Part shown: piece after piece, positions 1 through 8,228 of the stretch
Layout of the letters: every line of letters begins with the position of its first letter
Position numbering within the stretch: the stretch's first letter is position 1
From: a virus
Virus record (IMG/VR): IMGVR_UViG_3300030109_006445
Coordinates: 1 to 23,207 of that record
Reading direction: 5' to 3' (one strand)
Length of the DNA: 23,207 nt
The notes under the pieces: generated by a model
The model's database searches: none
Told to the model about the DNA's origin: nothing
The model's input: only the letters and a program-made list of their open reading frames with translations
Program-made: the position numbers and the translations under genes

Positions 1-240
1 TTTTATTGTTAATTTTACAAGAGCCTCAAAGGGTTTAGACCCCTTGTTTTCTACAAAGTCCATCCATACACCCGTATTTTTGTAGATTTTAACAGCAGTT
101 TTATTGTCTCCGTCTCGGTATAAAGCTTGTGTTCTCCAGTGATCACCACAATCAATTAACTCATAACCTATTGACTCTAAGATTCCTTGAAAGTCTTCAG
201 AATTGATCAAAGTCTGGGATTGTTTCTTGAGTTCCTTCAC
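1..240 (-). CDS. DNA primase, N-terminal part (runs off the window)
   Basis: This is the first 80 codons of a leftward gene that continues beyond base 1. The product reads like the N-terminal zinc-binding region of phage DnaG/gp61-type primases: a Cys-Gly-Asp-His segment is followed by WRTQALYRDGDN, then a KIYKNTGVWMDFVE-like stretch, which is typical of marine T4-like phage primases. The enzyme would make RNA primers for lagging-strand synthesis together with the helicase encoded just upstream. I chose GTG at 240 because AGGAGG lies about 9 bases upstream, inside the end of the helicase gene. A TTG at 210 is the alternative. The gene overlaps the helicase by about 44 bases. The catalytic TOPRIM part is outside the window, so the call rests on the N-terminus and on gene order. 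Confidence 0.72.
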   Translation of the reverse strand, partial: MKELKKQSQTLINSEDFQGILESIGYELIDCGDHWRTQALYRDGDNKTAVKIYKNTGVWMDFVENKGSKPFEALVKLTIK

Positions 241-1714
241 TGTCTAAATCCTCCTCCCCATCTAATATTCTGGCGATATCTCTTAAATCTCCCCTCTCGG
301 TGATATTAAAATTATTAAAATCTAAATTAATTGCATTCTTACGGAGGGCATCTCCAATTCTTACAGGCTCAACGGCACCTGCAATATCGCTACCTAAATG
401 TCTTGATTTAACGTTGATTAGCTTATGTGTTCCAAACCTTGCGCCTTCAGTTTCTACTTCATCATTAGTCTTATTTCTTAAAATAAACATATGAGAGCAG
501 AACTGTGTAATCCGATCAGAGAGAGAAACAATAGATTCGTCATCTACTATGCTGTCAGCACTTCTATTGTTTGTAATTCCATATCTGTTGGATTGAACTG
601 AAGTGATCATGGGTATAACAGGGTTTCCATCGTGCAAAATCTCTTTTTGAACACACTTTTTAAACTTATCCACCATTTCACCTACAACTTGCCACTCAGA
701 TTTATTGGCAATATTTTCTGAGGTAGTTTTAATGTAATCAAAGGAGAACACCATCTGGTTGCCTCTGCCAACTTTACCGTAATAAAATCTTTTTAGAGTG
801 TTAACCATTGAGTCTACGTCCATGCCCCCAACATTATAATAATAAAACTTTAAGGTTTTTATCTTCGGCCAAACAGAGCGAACTTTATCTACTACTTCTT
901 GCCCCGCTTTTCTCCACTTACCACTTTCCAGCAGATGCATAGATACACCTGAGAGTGCCGCACACTGCCTCATAATTAATTCTTCTTTACTCATCTCTCC
1001 ATTGTCAAAATGAAGCACAGGAACATCGTATTTTAGACTGACTTTAGTTGTATAGTCCATACAGAAATTAGTCTTTCCTACTCCAGACCTAGCCACAATA
1101 ACAGTGATGTTACCAGCCCTAAGAAGAGATCCATAAATTTCATTTACCTTGGGGTGTGGACCCATCATCCCAAACTCAGCTACAGGATTGTTTCCTCTCT
1201 CCTCAATAAGATCCTCCATCTCATCATAGATGTTTTCGGGAGAATCATTACCCATCTCATAAAGATTTATACGAGAGTTGTAAATGTTGTCTGAACTTTC
1301 GATAATAGAGCGATAGGATGCCTCAGGGGGCATATTCTTCATCTTGCTACCTATCTCTTGGGAAGATTCTAAAATTTCTCTGCGTATTGAATATTTTTTT
1401 AATTCTTTAGCTGTTTTTAGAGCATTGCCTTTTGGAACCTTTCTTAATCCTAGTGATTTAATATAATCCGCAGGATTTAAATTATCCTCAAAAGAAAGAC
1501 CAACCTCATTAACTCTTTGAGCTATAATTACTTCATCTACCTCATCGCCAGCATCAATAGCTTGTTGTATGATGCGAAAAATTGTAGAATGAAGTGAACT
1601 TTGTTTAGAGTAAAAATCTGAAGTTCCAATAAAATTAGAAATTTCAGATAAGCTTTCGGGCTCTTTGATTAGACCCGCTAATAGTTGTTTTTCAAGCTCA
1701 AAATTATAAATCAT
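197..1714 (-). CDS. DnaB-family replicative DNA helicase (T4 gp41 type)
   Basis: This is a hexameric 5'-3' helicase that would unwind the phage replication fork and work with the primase encoded next. Residues about 5-90 resemble the DnaB N-terminal helical domain, beginning EKQLLAGLIKEPE. The RecA-like ATPase core follows, with Walker A ARSGVGKT at 208-215, a FDNGEMS segment near 236-242 matching the DnaB region with the conserved Glu, and Walker B-like MVFSFDYIK at 321-329. A QSNRYG stretch follows further on. At 505 residues it is a normal length for phage DnaB-like helicases. Its ATG overlaps the previous stop as ATGA, indicating translational coupling. The acidic tail contains the ribosome binding site of the primase gene. 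The family assignment is firm; the exact loader and primase partners are inferred from gene order. Confidence 0.93.
   Translation of the reverse strand: MIYNFELEKQLLAGLIKEPESLSEISNFIGTSDFYSKQSSLHSTIFRIIQQAIDAGDEVDEVIIAQRVNEVGLSFEDNLNPADYIKSLGLRKVPKGNALKTAKELKKYSIRREILESSQEIGSKMKNMPPEASYRSIIESSDNIYNSRINLYEMGNDSPENIYDEMEDLIEERGNNPVAEFGMMGPHPKVNEIYGSLLRAGNITVIVARSGVGKTNFCMDYTTKVSLKYDVPVLHFDNGEMSKEELIMRQCAALSGVSMHLLESGKWRKAGQEVVDKVRSVWPKIKTLKFYYYNVGGMDVDSMVNTLKRFYYGKVGRGNQMVFSFDYIKTTSENIANKSEWQVVGEMVDKFKKCVQKEILHDGNPVIPMITSVQSNRYGITNNRSADSIVDDESIVSLSDRITQFCSHMFILRNKTNDEVETEGARFGTHKLINVKSRHLGSDIAGAVEPVRIGDALRKNAINLDFNNFNITERGDLRDIARILDGEEDLDSEGTQETIPDFDQF
250..255 (-). promoter_or_regulatory. Strong Shine-Dalgarno (AGGAGG) for the primase start
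   Basis: On the minus strand, AGGAGG lies nine bases before the GTG at 240. It sits inside the helicase coding sequence, where it encodes part of an acidic Glu-Glu-Asp run. It is the clearest ribosome binding site seen in the leftward block and decides the primase start. Confidence 0.6.
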
Positions 1715-1947
1715 TTGTTTTCCTCCATTGGTTCAGATGGACCCGAAAGATGATTCTCTAGGGCTTTCATTAAAGCGAATTCTGTCATGCCACAGTCAAA
1801 CTTGCAATAAACAAGAGGCTTGCCGTTTTCAGAAGAAACAGCCAATATTACCCCTTTATATTTGTCTGCACCACCAGACAACTCATAGAGCTTGTCAACC
1901 ATTTCGGTGGGTATAGAAAATTCTGAATCATCGTCTCCCAAGTTCAT
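1711..1947 (-). CDS. Small acidic protein of unknown function
   Basis: This is a 78-residue product I do not recognise. It is acidic (MNLGDDDSEF at the start, EPMEENK at the end) and has two cysteines in a YCKFDCG segment near the middle. I see no signal peptide or membrane segment. Both ends are coupled by ATGA overlaps, to the nuclease gene upstream and the helicase gene downstream, so it is a real gene of the replication operon. A role as a small replication accessory protein, for example helping helicase loading, would fit its position but nothing in the sequence proves it. Confidence 0.7.
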   Translation of the reverse strand: MNLGDDDSEFSIPTEMVDKLYELSGGADKYKGVILAVSSENGKPLVYCKFDCGMTEFALMKALENHLSGPSEPMEENK

Positions 1948-2351
1948 AAATAAATATCCTGTTTTTTAAATAATGATGCCGCAATCTCATCTTGCGGATA
2001 AACCTCTGCCAACTTTATATCATTAGCCTTGCAGAAATCAAGTTTCTTCTCGTCTCTTTTTAGTTGATCAGAATACTTAAAACGATTTTTATGGAAAAAT
2101 TTCACATACTTTGTATGTTGCGCCCCTTGCACTTCAACTGCAATTTTTTTGTTGGCGTTATAAAAATCTAAAGTTAATCTGCTTCCCACCACTCTAAACT
2201 CCTCAAAAACAATATCGTTTTTCCAATAGGGATAAAGAAATTTTTTGACAGCCGTTTGAAATTTGCTACGACTAGGTTTTTCCCAATCTATTAAGTATTT
2301 TTTTGCGTTTTTAAGGTTTCTTTCTTTACCATATCCATCAATAAACTTCAT
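1944..2351 (-). CDS. Small PD-(D/E)XK-type endonuclease, Vsr/DUF559-like
   Basis: This 135-residue protein has the layout of small restriction-endonuclease-like nucleases. A strand ends in TLDFYN (Asp62), followed by AVEVQG (Glu73-x-Gln75) and His79. A basic helix follows (RFKYSDQLKRDEKKLDF), then a final strand, IKLAEVYP. The Asp...Glu-x-Gln arrangement is a known variant of the D...ExK metal-binding core. This fold is seen in Vsr mismatch endonucleases and related Holliday-junction or repair nucleases. The gene is coupled by ATGA overlaps between uvsX and a small gene ahead of the helicase, so a role in recombination or repair of phage DNA is likely. Substrate is unknown; a resolvase, a nicking enzyme or a homing-type nuclease are all possible. 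Confidence 0.6.
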   Translation of the reverse strand: MKFIDGYGKERNLKNAKKYLIDWEKPSRSKFQTAVKKFLYPYWKNDIVFEEFRVVGSRLTLDFYNANKKIAVEVQGAQHTKYVKFFHKNRFKYSDQLKRDEKKLDFCKANDIKLAEVYPQDEIAASLFKKQDIYL

Positions 2352-3457
2352 GCTCCAATTTGTTCCCTAAAATATTTAATTAAGAATTTACACAATTCCT
2401 CATCCTGATCCAGAGTTTTAAATAAATTATTATCACCTTGAATTTGCTCAGGAAAGTTTAATTTGTTTTCTGTTAGTAGCTCGCAAAAATCCTCTGTTGG
2501 CTTAATCCATGCGCCTTTCTTTTCCACAAACTCCCACGCATAAAGCAAGTCTACAATTTCTTTTTCAATCCAGATGGAGTTGCCTCCTGACCGCTTATAT
2601 CTAACAGGATAAGTTAAACTAACATTAGATTTTTCATTAGGAGATTTGCATATTAAGACTTTTGCAAAATGCCCAATGATTGGATTCTTTTTTTCGTCAA
2701 TAGTTTTTAAGCTAGGGTTTTTCAGAATAAGATCTGATTTGTATCTAGGCTGAAATTGAATCACACTGTTAGCATAGTGCTGTAAAGCATACCCCCCTGT
2801 TGCTACAGACTGTCTAGGGGGTTCTTTGGAGTATTGATCTCTCATCTCTGACCTTACCTGACTAATAAAAATAGCCATATGTCCCCTCTTGCCTAAAGCA
2901 ATGCTGGTTTGTTTGCACCAAGTAGATGCAATGCTGGCTCCTGCGGCTATTTTGGCAAATTCATCAAACCCTTTAGATGCATCATTCTTAGCAACTAAGC
3001 CATCAACAGAATCTAATATAAAACAATATTTATGCTTATTCTTTTCATTGTCAATGAGTTGTTTGATGCAAGTCATCGCTGTTTCGTAGATATTAGTTTC
3101 CAAAACAAAGCAAGTGCCGTCTACCCATTCATCTGCTGACCACACAAATTTGACCCCAGACCTCTCCCTCACTTCTTTGCTTAATCTACCTTCAGCTTTG
3201 ATATATAAACCTCTAGGTTGTTCTATTGTATTTAGAAAGTTCTTCATAACCTCTAAAGCTTCAGAGGTTTTTCCACCTTCTGTCAAACCAGTAAAACGGT
3301 GTAACCCAGGTCCAAACCCTCCATTCATGCATAGGTCAAACTGAAGAGAGCCGCTAGAAACTTTGTAATCGCACTCGTCTTCAAAGTTGTAATGATCGCT
3401 TTTGTTTGATTTCAAGAAATTGCCTAGAATATCGTTTGGGTCTGGTCCTTCACTCAT
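2348..3457 (-). CDS. uvsX: UvsX/RecA-like recombinase
   Basis: This is a strand-exchange ATPase that would drive recombination-dependent replication and repair of phage DNA. The 369-residue product has Walker A GLTEGGKT at 57-64, Walker B FILDSVDG at 146-153, an IFISQVRSEMR strand matching the motif before DNA-binding loop 1, and a loop-2-like stretch TGGYALQHYANSVIQF. This layout and length are typical of UvsX-type phage recombinases rather than bacterial RecA. The ATG overlaps the preceding gene by eight bases, and its own stop is coupled by ATGA to the nuclease gene. It opens the replication/recombination segment that runs on to helicase and primase. Family assignment is strong; the symbol is given by analogy with T4. 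Confidence 0.93.
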   Translation of the reverse strand: MSEGPDPNDILGNFLKSNKSDHYNFEDECDYKVSSGSLQFDLCMNGGFGPGLHRFTGLTEGGKTSEALEVMKNFLNTIEQPRGLYIKAEGRLSKEVRERSGVKFVWSADEWVDGTCFVLETNIYETAMTCIKQLIDNEKNKHKYCFILDSVDGLVAKNDASKGFDEFAKIAAGASIASTWCKQTSIALGKRGHMAIFISQVRSEMRDQYSKEPPRQSVATGGYALQHYANSVIQFQPRYKSDLILKNPSLKTIDEKKNPIIGHFAKVLICKSPNEKSNVSLTYPVRYKRSGGNSIWIEKEIVDLLYAWEFVEKKGAWIKPTEDFCELLTENKLNFPEQIQGDNNLFKTLDQDEELCKFLIKYFREQIGA

Positions 3458-3797
3458 TTAAAAAATCTTTTATGGTTTTACTTTTAGGGGGGATAACTGC
3501 ATCCTCTCCAACTTTTTCTCCAATATGATAAAGCTTGTATTTGGAAAAATCAACTCTAAAATTAAATGCCCTAAACTTTTCATCCATTTTGGTTTTTAGT
3601 TTATCGCTTAATATATAAGCTAGCGAGTCAAATTTCTTGCTAAAACTTACAATATCCATAAATTCTAGAGAATACCGCTCACACAAAGTGTTAAGCATTT
3701 TCATTTCTCTAGCAAAAAAAGGTCTCCTTCCTTTATCGGGAACTTCCAATAAACGAAAAAGAATCTCTCTCTTGTTTGGACCTTTAGATTTTGCCAC
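3450..3797 (-). CDS. Basic protein of unknown function upstream of uvsX
   Basis: This is a 115-residue, lysine- and arginine-rich product that I do not recognise. It begins MAKSKGPNKREILFRLLEV and contains a region that looks helical (REMKMLNTLCERYSLEF), then a more hydrophobic segment near YKLYHIGEKVG. It has no membrane segment or signal peptide. The start is GTG, whose first base is the last base of the GMD stop codon. It overlaps uvsX by eight bases. Position and charge would suit a small DNA- or recombinase-associated protein, perhaps a UvsY-like mediator, but this is only context. It marks the boundary between the sugar cluster and the replication genes. Confidence 0.65.
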   Translation of the reverse strand: MAKSKGPNKREILFRLLEVPDKGRRPFFAREMKMLNTLCERYSLEFMDIVSFSKKFDSLAYILSDKLKTKMDEKFRAFNFRVDFSKYKLYHIGEKVGEDAVIPPKSKTIKDFLNE

Positions 3798-4843
3798 TAT
3801 GGATACATAACAGATGCAGTATCCTTGTCAACCATTTTTTTCACAAGCTGTATAAAACTACAGGTGGGTTGCCATCCTAGTTCTTGACGAGCTTTTGAAG
3901 AATCTCCGAGCAATAGATCTACTTCCGCTGGTCTATAAAAATCTTTATTAATCTCTACAAGACAATCATTTCCATGAAGATATTTTTCATCAATTCCTTC
4001 ACCCCTCCACTCAGATACCGATCTATGAAAACCAACAAAATTAAATGCTTCTATTACAAATTCTCTAATTGTGTGCGTCTCATCGGAAGACAAAACATAG
4101 TCTTTCTCTTTTCCTCGTTCTTGATTAAGCATTAACCAAACACCCTTAATAAAATCCTCTGCATCACTCCAGTCTCTTTGTGCATCTACATTTCCAAGTT
4201 GTAGAGGTTTAATGGTTTGTCCAGTTTCAAACTCTTTAAGAATTCTGGCTACATTTTTTGTTATTTTTCTTGTTACAAATTCTTCTCCTCTTCTCACTCC
4301 CTCATGGTTGAATAACCATCCTTGAATAGCATAAATATCATACGAATCTCTGTATACCTTAACTAAATGCCTAGCGGCACACTTGGATGCTCCATAAGGG
4401 CTTCTGGGGCGCAAAGGGTGCTTCTCCGACTGTGGAGATGTAACAACATCACCAAATTCTTCAGAGCTTCCTGCATTGTAATATCGACAATGTGGAGCAT
4501 GACGACGAATAGCCTCTAGTTGATGCAAAACAGCCATACAGTTAGTTTGCATATGATTGAAGGGCATATCCCAACTGCTGCCAACAAAAGAATTCGCTGC
4601 AAAATTGATAAAGTAGTCGGGCTTATGTTCCGATATAACTTTTTCTGTATTTTGCGGATCAGATACATCTAAATCAATAAGAAAAAATCTTGGGTTATTT
4701 TTTAAGTGTTGTATATTTTTATGATTTTCAACACTTAGTCTTCTTACACCCCCAATAATTGTGTGTTCCGTGTTTTTAAGAAGGTAATCAACCATCAGAC
4801 TGCCATCTTGACCTGTAACTCCTGTAACAATAATTTTTTTCAT
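3797..4843 (-). CDS. gmd: GDP-mannose 4,6-dehydratase
   Basis: This NADP-dependent short-chain dehydratase would convert GDP-D-mannose to GDP-4-keto-6-deoxy-D-mannose. That product is the branch point for GDP-fucose and GDP-perosamine, and genes for both branches lie in this cluster. The N-terminus has the cofactor motif GVTGQDGS. The catalytic region has AGSSEEFG (Ser-Ser-Glu) and the Tyr-x-x-x-Lys pair in SPYGASK. The stretch NHEGVRRGEEFVTRKI is a strong signature of this enzyme. I chose the ATG at 4843 (348 residues), one base after the previous stop. An in-frame ATG at 4912 would add 23 non-conserved residues that overlap the end of the fucose synthase gene. The 348-residue length is close to the family norm. 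The enzyme needs GDP-mannose, which no gene here makes, so it is presumably drawn from the host. Confidence 0.95.
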   Translation of the reverse strand: MKKIIVTGVTGQDGSLMVDYLLKNTEHTIIGGVRRLSVENHKNIQHLKNNPRFFLIDLDVSDPQNTEKVISEHKPDYFINFAANSFVGSSWDMPFNHMQTNCMAVLHQLEAIRRHAPHCRYYNAGSSEEFGDVVTSPQSEKHPLRPRSPYGASKCAARHLVKVYRDSYDIYAIQGWLFNHEGVRRGEEFVTRKITKNVARILKEFETGQTIKPLQLGNVDAQRDWSDAEDFIKGVWLMLNQERGKEKDYVLSSDETHTIREFVIEAFNFVGFHRSVSEWRGEGIDEKYLHGNDCLVEINKDFYRPAEVDLLLGDSSKARQELGWQPTCSFIQLVKKMVDKDTASVMYP

Positions 4844-4844
4844 A

Positions 4845-5753
4845 CTATGCAATATACCAGTTATATGTTTTCTCCAAACCTTCATCAAGAGAAGTCTCAG
4901 CTTCAAACCCAAACTTTTCTTTTGCTTTGGTTGTATCTAAACATCTACGTGGTTGACCATTTGGTTTGCTGGTATCGTATTTTATACCTCCCTTGTAATC
5001 AAATAACTTACTGATTTTAAGAACTAAATCTTTAATTGTAATTTCTGTTCCAGTTCCGATATTAATTGGATCAGGTTCATTGTAGTTTTCTAAAGCTAAA
5101 GCAATAGCATTAGCACAATCTCCAGCATATAAAAATTCCCTAGAAGCTGAACCATCACCCCAAACCTCAACAAAGGGATCTTTATTTTCTTTTGCCTTTT
5201 TGAATTTTTCAAAGAGAGCGGGGATGACATGCGAGGAATCAGGATTGAAGTTGTCATACTCTCCATACATATTTACAGGAATTAAGTGGAGGAAGTTGTC
5301 TCCATACTGTTTGTTGTAAGCTCGACACCCAACTAATAAACTCTTTTTTGCAATTCCATACGGAGCATTTGTTTCTTCGGGATAGCCATCCCAAATGTTT
5401 TCCTCTTTAAATGGAACCTCTGTAAACTTAGGGTAAGAACAAACGCTACCTAGAGTAATTAGTTTGTCTATTTTATGGTAATTCGACATAGACAAAATAT
5501 TTATGCTCATCATGGAGTTCTTGATGAAAAAATCTGCTGGGGCTTCTTTATTAGCTCCAATACCCCCACAAACTGCGGCTAGATGAATAATAATATCTGG
5601 AGAGTTTTCAACAATATATTTATGTAAATCTACTATATCTTGAACATTAAGCTCATAACTGGTTGGTGTTAGCAGATCATAATCATTTTCTAGTCTTTTA
5701 ACTAAATGTCGCCCAAGAAATCCTGTGGAGCCAGTTATCAATACTTTTTTCAT
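4845..5753 (-). CDS. fcl: GDP-L-fucose synthase (epimerase/reductase)
   Basis: This NADPH-dependent enzyme would epimerise and reduce GDP-4-keto-6-deoxymannose to GDP-L-fucose, directly using the product of the neighbouring dehydratase. The 302-residue product starts MKKVLITGSTGFLG (Rossmann glycine motif). It has the family-typical GSVCSYPKFTEVPFKEE region and the Tyr-x-x-x-Lys pair in APYGIAKKSLL. The length is standard for the family. I chose the ATG at 5753, which overlaps the upstream stop as ATGA. An ATG at 5768 would add five residues. Together with GMD this is the complete two-step de novo GDP-fucose pathway, and a GT10 fucosyltransferase lies two genes upstream in the operon. Confidence 0.93.
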   Translation of the reverse strand: MKKVLITGSTGFLGRHLVKRLENDYDLLTPTSYELNVQDIVDLHKYIVENSPDIIIHLAAVCGGIGANKEAPADFFIKNSMMSINILSMSNYHKIDKLITLGSVCSYPKFTEVPFKEENIWDGYPEETNAPYGIAKKSLLVGCRAYNKQYGDNFLHLIPVNMYGEYDNFNPDSSHVIPALFEKFKKAKENKDPFVEVWGDGSASREFLYAGDCANAIALALENYNEPDPINIGTGTEITIKDLVLKISKLFDYKGGIKYDTSKPNGQPRRCLDTTKAKEKFGFEAETSLDEGLEKTYNWYIA

Positions 5754-6646
5754 TGTGTTTTTATCCATTCTTTTAAATTAGTCTTTGGTTTCCACTGTAA
5801 AAGTTTTTTAGCTTTAGAGTTGTCAGCTAAACTTTCCCTTAATTCCCCTTCTCTAGCTTCAATAAAGGTGTAATCTCCTCCTATTTCTTGAGCTATTCCT
5901 AAAATGCTATAATTTACTCCCGTTCCTATGTTAATGACTTCTCCAGAAGCGTGGTTGCTTTGGGAGGCTAAAAAATTAGCATTAACAACATCTTTGACAT
6001 AAGTAAAGTCTCTACGCTGCAAGCCATCTCCCACTACTGTCATAGGCTTCCCTTCTTTTTTTTGTTTTAAAAATAAACCAATAACTGGTGCATATTGACC
6101 CCTTAATGGTTGACGTTCACCATATACATTGAAATATCTCAAAACCACAGTTTCCAAACCAAAAAGATTTGTATACATTTTACAAAATTCTTCTCCAGCC
6201 ACTTTGCTTACCGAATAAGGATTAAGACAATCAGTCATCATCCACTCTGCGTTTGGTATTTTATTAACAAGACCATAAGAAGCTGAAGTAGAACTATAAA
6301 CAACTCTTTTGACTCCTGCCTCCTTTGCACATTGCAATATTGTGCAAGTGCCTACTGTATTAACCTCAGTGGCTAATATAGGGTTATCTAAAGTAGGTTG
6401 AATTCTAGATTCTGCCGCTAAATGGAAAACTACATCTACTCCATCAAAAAGAGGTCTTATTGATTCATAATCGCAAATATCTTCTTGATAGTTTTCTGCT
6501 TCTTTGTTCCAGAAAAACTTATCGTGAGTTTCCGCAGATTCATTATCTATTACTTTTACATGCCACCCTGCGGAAAGTAGGTGATCCACAATATGTGAGC
6601 CAATGAACCCCGCGCCTCCTGTTACAATTGCTTTTTTTGTTACCAT
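5750..6646 (-). CDS. NAD-dependent nucleotide-sugar epimerase/dehydratase
   Basis: This is an extended short-chain dehydrogenase/reductase of the UDP-glucose 4-epimerase type, acting on a nucleotide sugar. The 298-residue product has the cofactor motif GGAGFIGSH near the N-terminus, VYSSTSASYG (catalytic Ser/Thr), the Tyr-x-x-x-Lys pair in NPYSVSKVAGEEF, and VLRYFNVYGERQ, which is a hallmark of GalE/WbpP-like enzymes. The substrate cannot be read from the sequence; a UDP-hexose or UDP-N-acetylhexosamine 4-epimerase is most likely. It could supply a third sugar donor for the cluster beside GDP-fucose and the predicted perosamine derivative. Its stop is coupled by ATGA to the fucose synthase gene, and it overlaps the previous gene by seven bases. 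Confidence 0.85.
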   Translation of the reverse strand: MVTKKAIVTGGAGFIGSHIVDHLLSAGWHVKVIDNESAETHDKFFWNKEAENYQEDICDYESIRPLFDGVDVVFHLAAESRIQPTLDNPILATEVNTVGTCTILQCAKEAGVKRVVYSSTSASYGLVNKIPNAEWMMTDCLNPYSVSKVAGEEFCKMYTNLFGLETVVLRYFNVYGERQPLRGQYAPVIGLFLKQKKEGKPMTVVGDGLQRRDFTYVKDVVNANFLASQSNHASGEVINIGTGVNYSILGIAQEIGGDYTFIEAREGELRESLADNSKAKKLLQWKPKTNLKEWIKTQ

Positions 6647-7290
6647 ATTCTTTCGTCGTTTTCATCCACAGGTTCTCCTATGAAATATTTTGGATTGCCA
6701 TTACTGTCAATGCCTTCTTTTCTTTTAGTCGGAAAAGGTTTTTTTTCAAAAAATTCATCATGCACACAAGAGGTATCTTTTACTATTGGATATATTTTTT
6801 CTCTTAAAAAGTTTTGATCTACCTGCCAAAAATTACCTTTAGAATATTCTGATATCAAAGGTTTCATTTCTGAAATTGACCCTGATTTTGCACCCCACAT
6901 GCCTCCAAGTATTTCTGTTCCATGTGCTGGGTGATCTCTCATAATGTGAAATCCTTTATCACTAGCAAGCCATTCGTCTACAGCAGTTTTTTCTCTATCT
7001 GACAAACGACTATCAGTATCCCTAGATATCATTACCTCTACATCACTATCAGAAGCAGGTAAAAACCTCCAAAACATACCTCCCCAATCACCTGATTCGT
7101 TCATAATGAAAATTTCTGTATTATCTTTTTCATACAAGCTTGTAATTATTTTTATGGGAGTAGATTTTCCAGCATAATAACGACAGGTCCAGTCTGGATA
7201 TATTTTTTTAGCTAGGTCTGCATTTTTTAATGCACCTACAGTATATCGGGGGTTGTCACCCCATAAACAAAAGCTTATAATCTTTTTCAT
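6640..7290 (-). CDS. Putative GT-A-like glycosyltransferase
   Basis: This 216-residue protein is probably a sugar transferase. It begins with a strand and loop (KKIISFCLWGDNPRYTVGAL) like the nucleotide-binding start of GT-A enzymes. A VMISRDTDSRLS segment, with RDTDSR at 90-95, has the Asp-x-Asp pattern used to bind the metal and nucleotide sugar. A later MRDHPAHGTEILGGMWG stretch is also conserved-looking. Similar small proteins occur in surface-polysaccharide loci, usually without a named family. No membrane segment is visible. ATGA coupling to the GT10 gene upstream places it in the same glycan operon. Donor and acceptor are unknown, and the assignment rests on the DxD motif and context. 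Confidence 0.55.
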   Translation of the reverse strand: MKKIISFCLWGDNPRYTVGALKNADLAKKIYPDWTCRYYAGKSTPIKIITSLYEKDNTEIFIMNESGDWGGMFWRFLPASDSDVEVMISRDTDSRLSDREKTAVDEWLASDKGFHIMRDHPAHGTEILGGMWGAKSGSISEMKPLISEYSKGNFWQVDQNFLREKIYPIVKDTSCVHDEFFEKKPFPTKRKEGIDSNGNPKYFIGEPVDENDERIW

Positions 7291-8228
7291 TGTTGGAAGT
7301 TTTTAATTAGTTTTTCTAAATAGTTTAGAAGATTATATTTTGTAAAATAATCATTTTTGCATTCTTTTATTGCTTCCAGCCTCCAAGAAATGGGGCTATC
7401 CATTATTTTTTTTAATTCTTTAATTACAGTGTTTGATTCTGGCTCAAAGGTGATAAAGGCATCTTTGTTATATGCATCTTTAATATTCAAGCAGCCATAA
7501 TAAACGGGGATACAATTGTTAAGAAACACATCAAAAAACTTTTCTGAAATATATAAATCCTCCGAACTGTTTTCCATACAAATAGAATACTTGTAATCTT
7601 TTAGTGCGGTAGTTTTTAGTGGAGGAGCACCCTTATATCTTGAATCGTTTATTGACCATCCTTTCCCATAAATATCAATATCTAAATCTGAATTTAAAAT
7701 ATTTAATAATAAATTTTCTCTAATATAATAATTAGACAATTCATGTTGTGACATACCTCCTAAAGTTCCGTGATTGGCAACTATAAAAGACATTTTTTTA
7801 GGATAATTGGGACAATCTATATTGTCTGGAAAAGAGTCATCATTTAAATACTCTTCCACCGTGGGACCATACAAATTATCTGTATGTGAATTATTCCTAG
7901 AGTCATGAGAAAAAAGAAAGGGGTATGTATAATCCACATTATCTCCTTTAATTTTTTTATCACAAGTAATTATATATTTGCAGTAATCATTAAGATTTTT
8001 AAGTGAATTAGGACTCCATGTCGGCTCCATTGTTACGGCTATATTTTTCTCGCGGGGAGAAGTATGCATTTCTGAGCTATGGTTTAGCACTATCAAATAG
8101 TCATAATCGTTGCCATGTGTTAACTCAAAACACTCAGGCGATTCTCCCCAGTTATATAGAACACGGGCATTGTTGGTCTCTGCGGAGTCCCAAGGAGAAG
8201 AAAATTTTAATTTTATTTTTTCCGACAT
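7287..8228 (-). CDS. Alpha-1,3/1,4-fucosyltransferase family (GT10)
   Basis: This enzyme would transfer L-fucose from GDP-fucose to a glycan acceptor. The C-terminal half carries the GT10 donor-binding signature: DYKYSICMENSSEDLYISEK followed by FFDVFLNNCIPVYYG, spanning residues 211-245. The YISEK tract is the counterpart of the YVTEK tract of known fucosyltransferases. The N-terminal half has an AVTMEPTWSP stretch and a Rossmann-like layout. At 313 residues it is close to bacterial members, and I see no membrane anchor. Its ATG overlaps the previous stop as TAATG. The presence of gmd and fcl a few genes downstream makes GDP-fucose the expected donor, so donor and transferase are encoded together. 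The acceptor is unknown. Confidence 0.85.
   Translation of the reverse strand: MSEKIKLKFSSPWDSAETNNARVLYNWGESPECFELTHGNDYDYLIVLNHSSEMHTSPREKNIAVTMEPTWSPNSLKNLNDYCKYIITCDKKIKGDNVDYTYPFLFSHDSRNNSHTDNLYGPTVEEYLNDDSFPDNIDCPNYPKKMSFIVANHGTLGGMSQHELSNYYIRENLLLNILNSDLDIDIYGKGWSINDSRYKGAPPLKTTALKDYKYSICMENSSEDLYISEKFFDVFLNNCIPVYYGCLNIKDAYNKDAFITFEPESNTVIKELKKIMDSPISWRLEAIKECKNDYFTKYNLLNYLEKLIKNFQQ

Noticed and set aside
4844-4912. N-terminal extension of GMD to the ATG at 4912
   Set aside because: The extra 23 residues overlap the end of fcl, are not conserved in the family, and lie before the standard MKKIIVTGVTGQDGS start.
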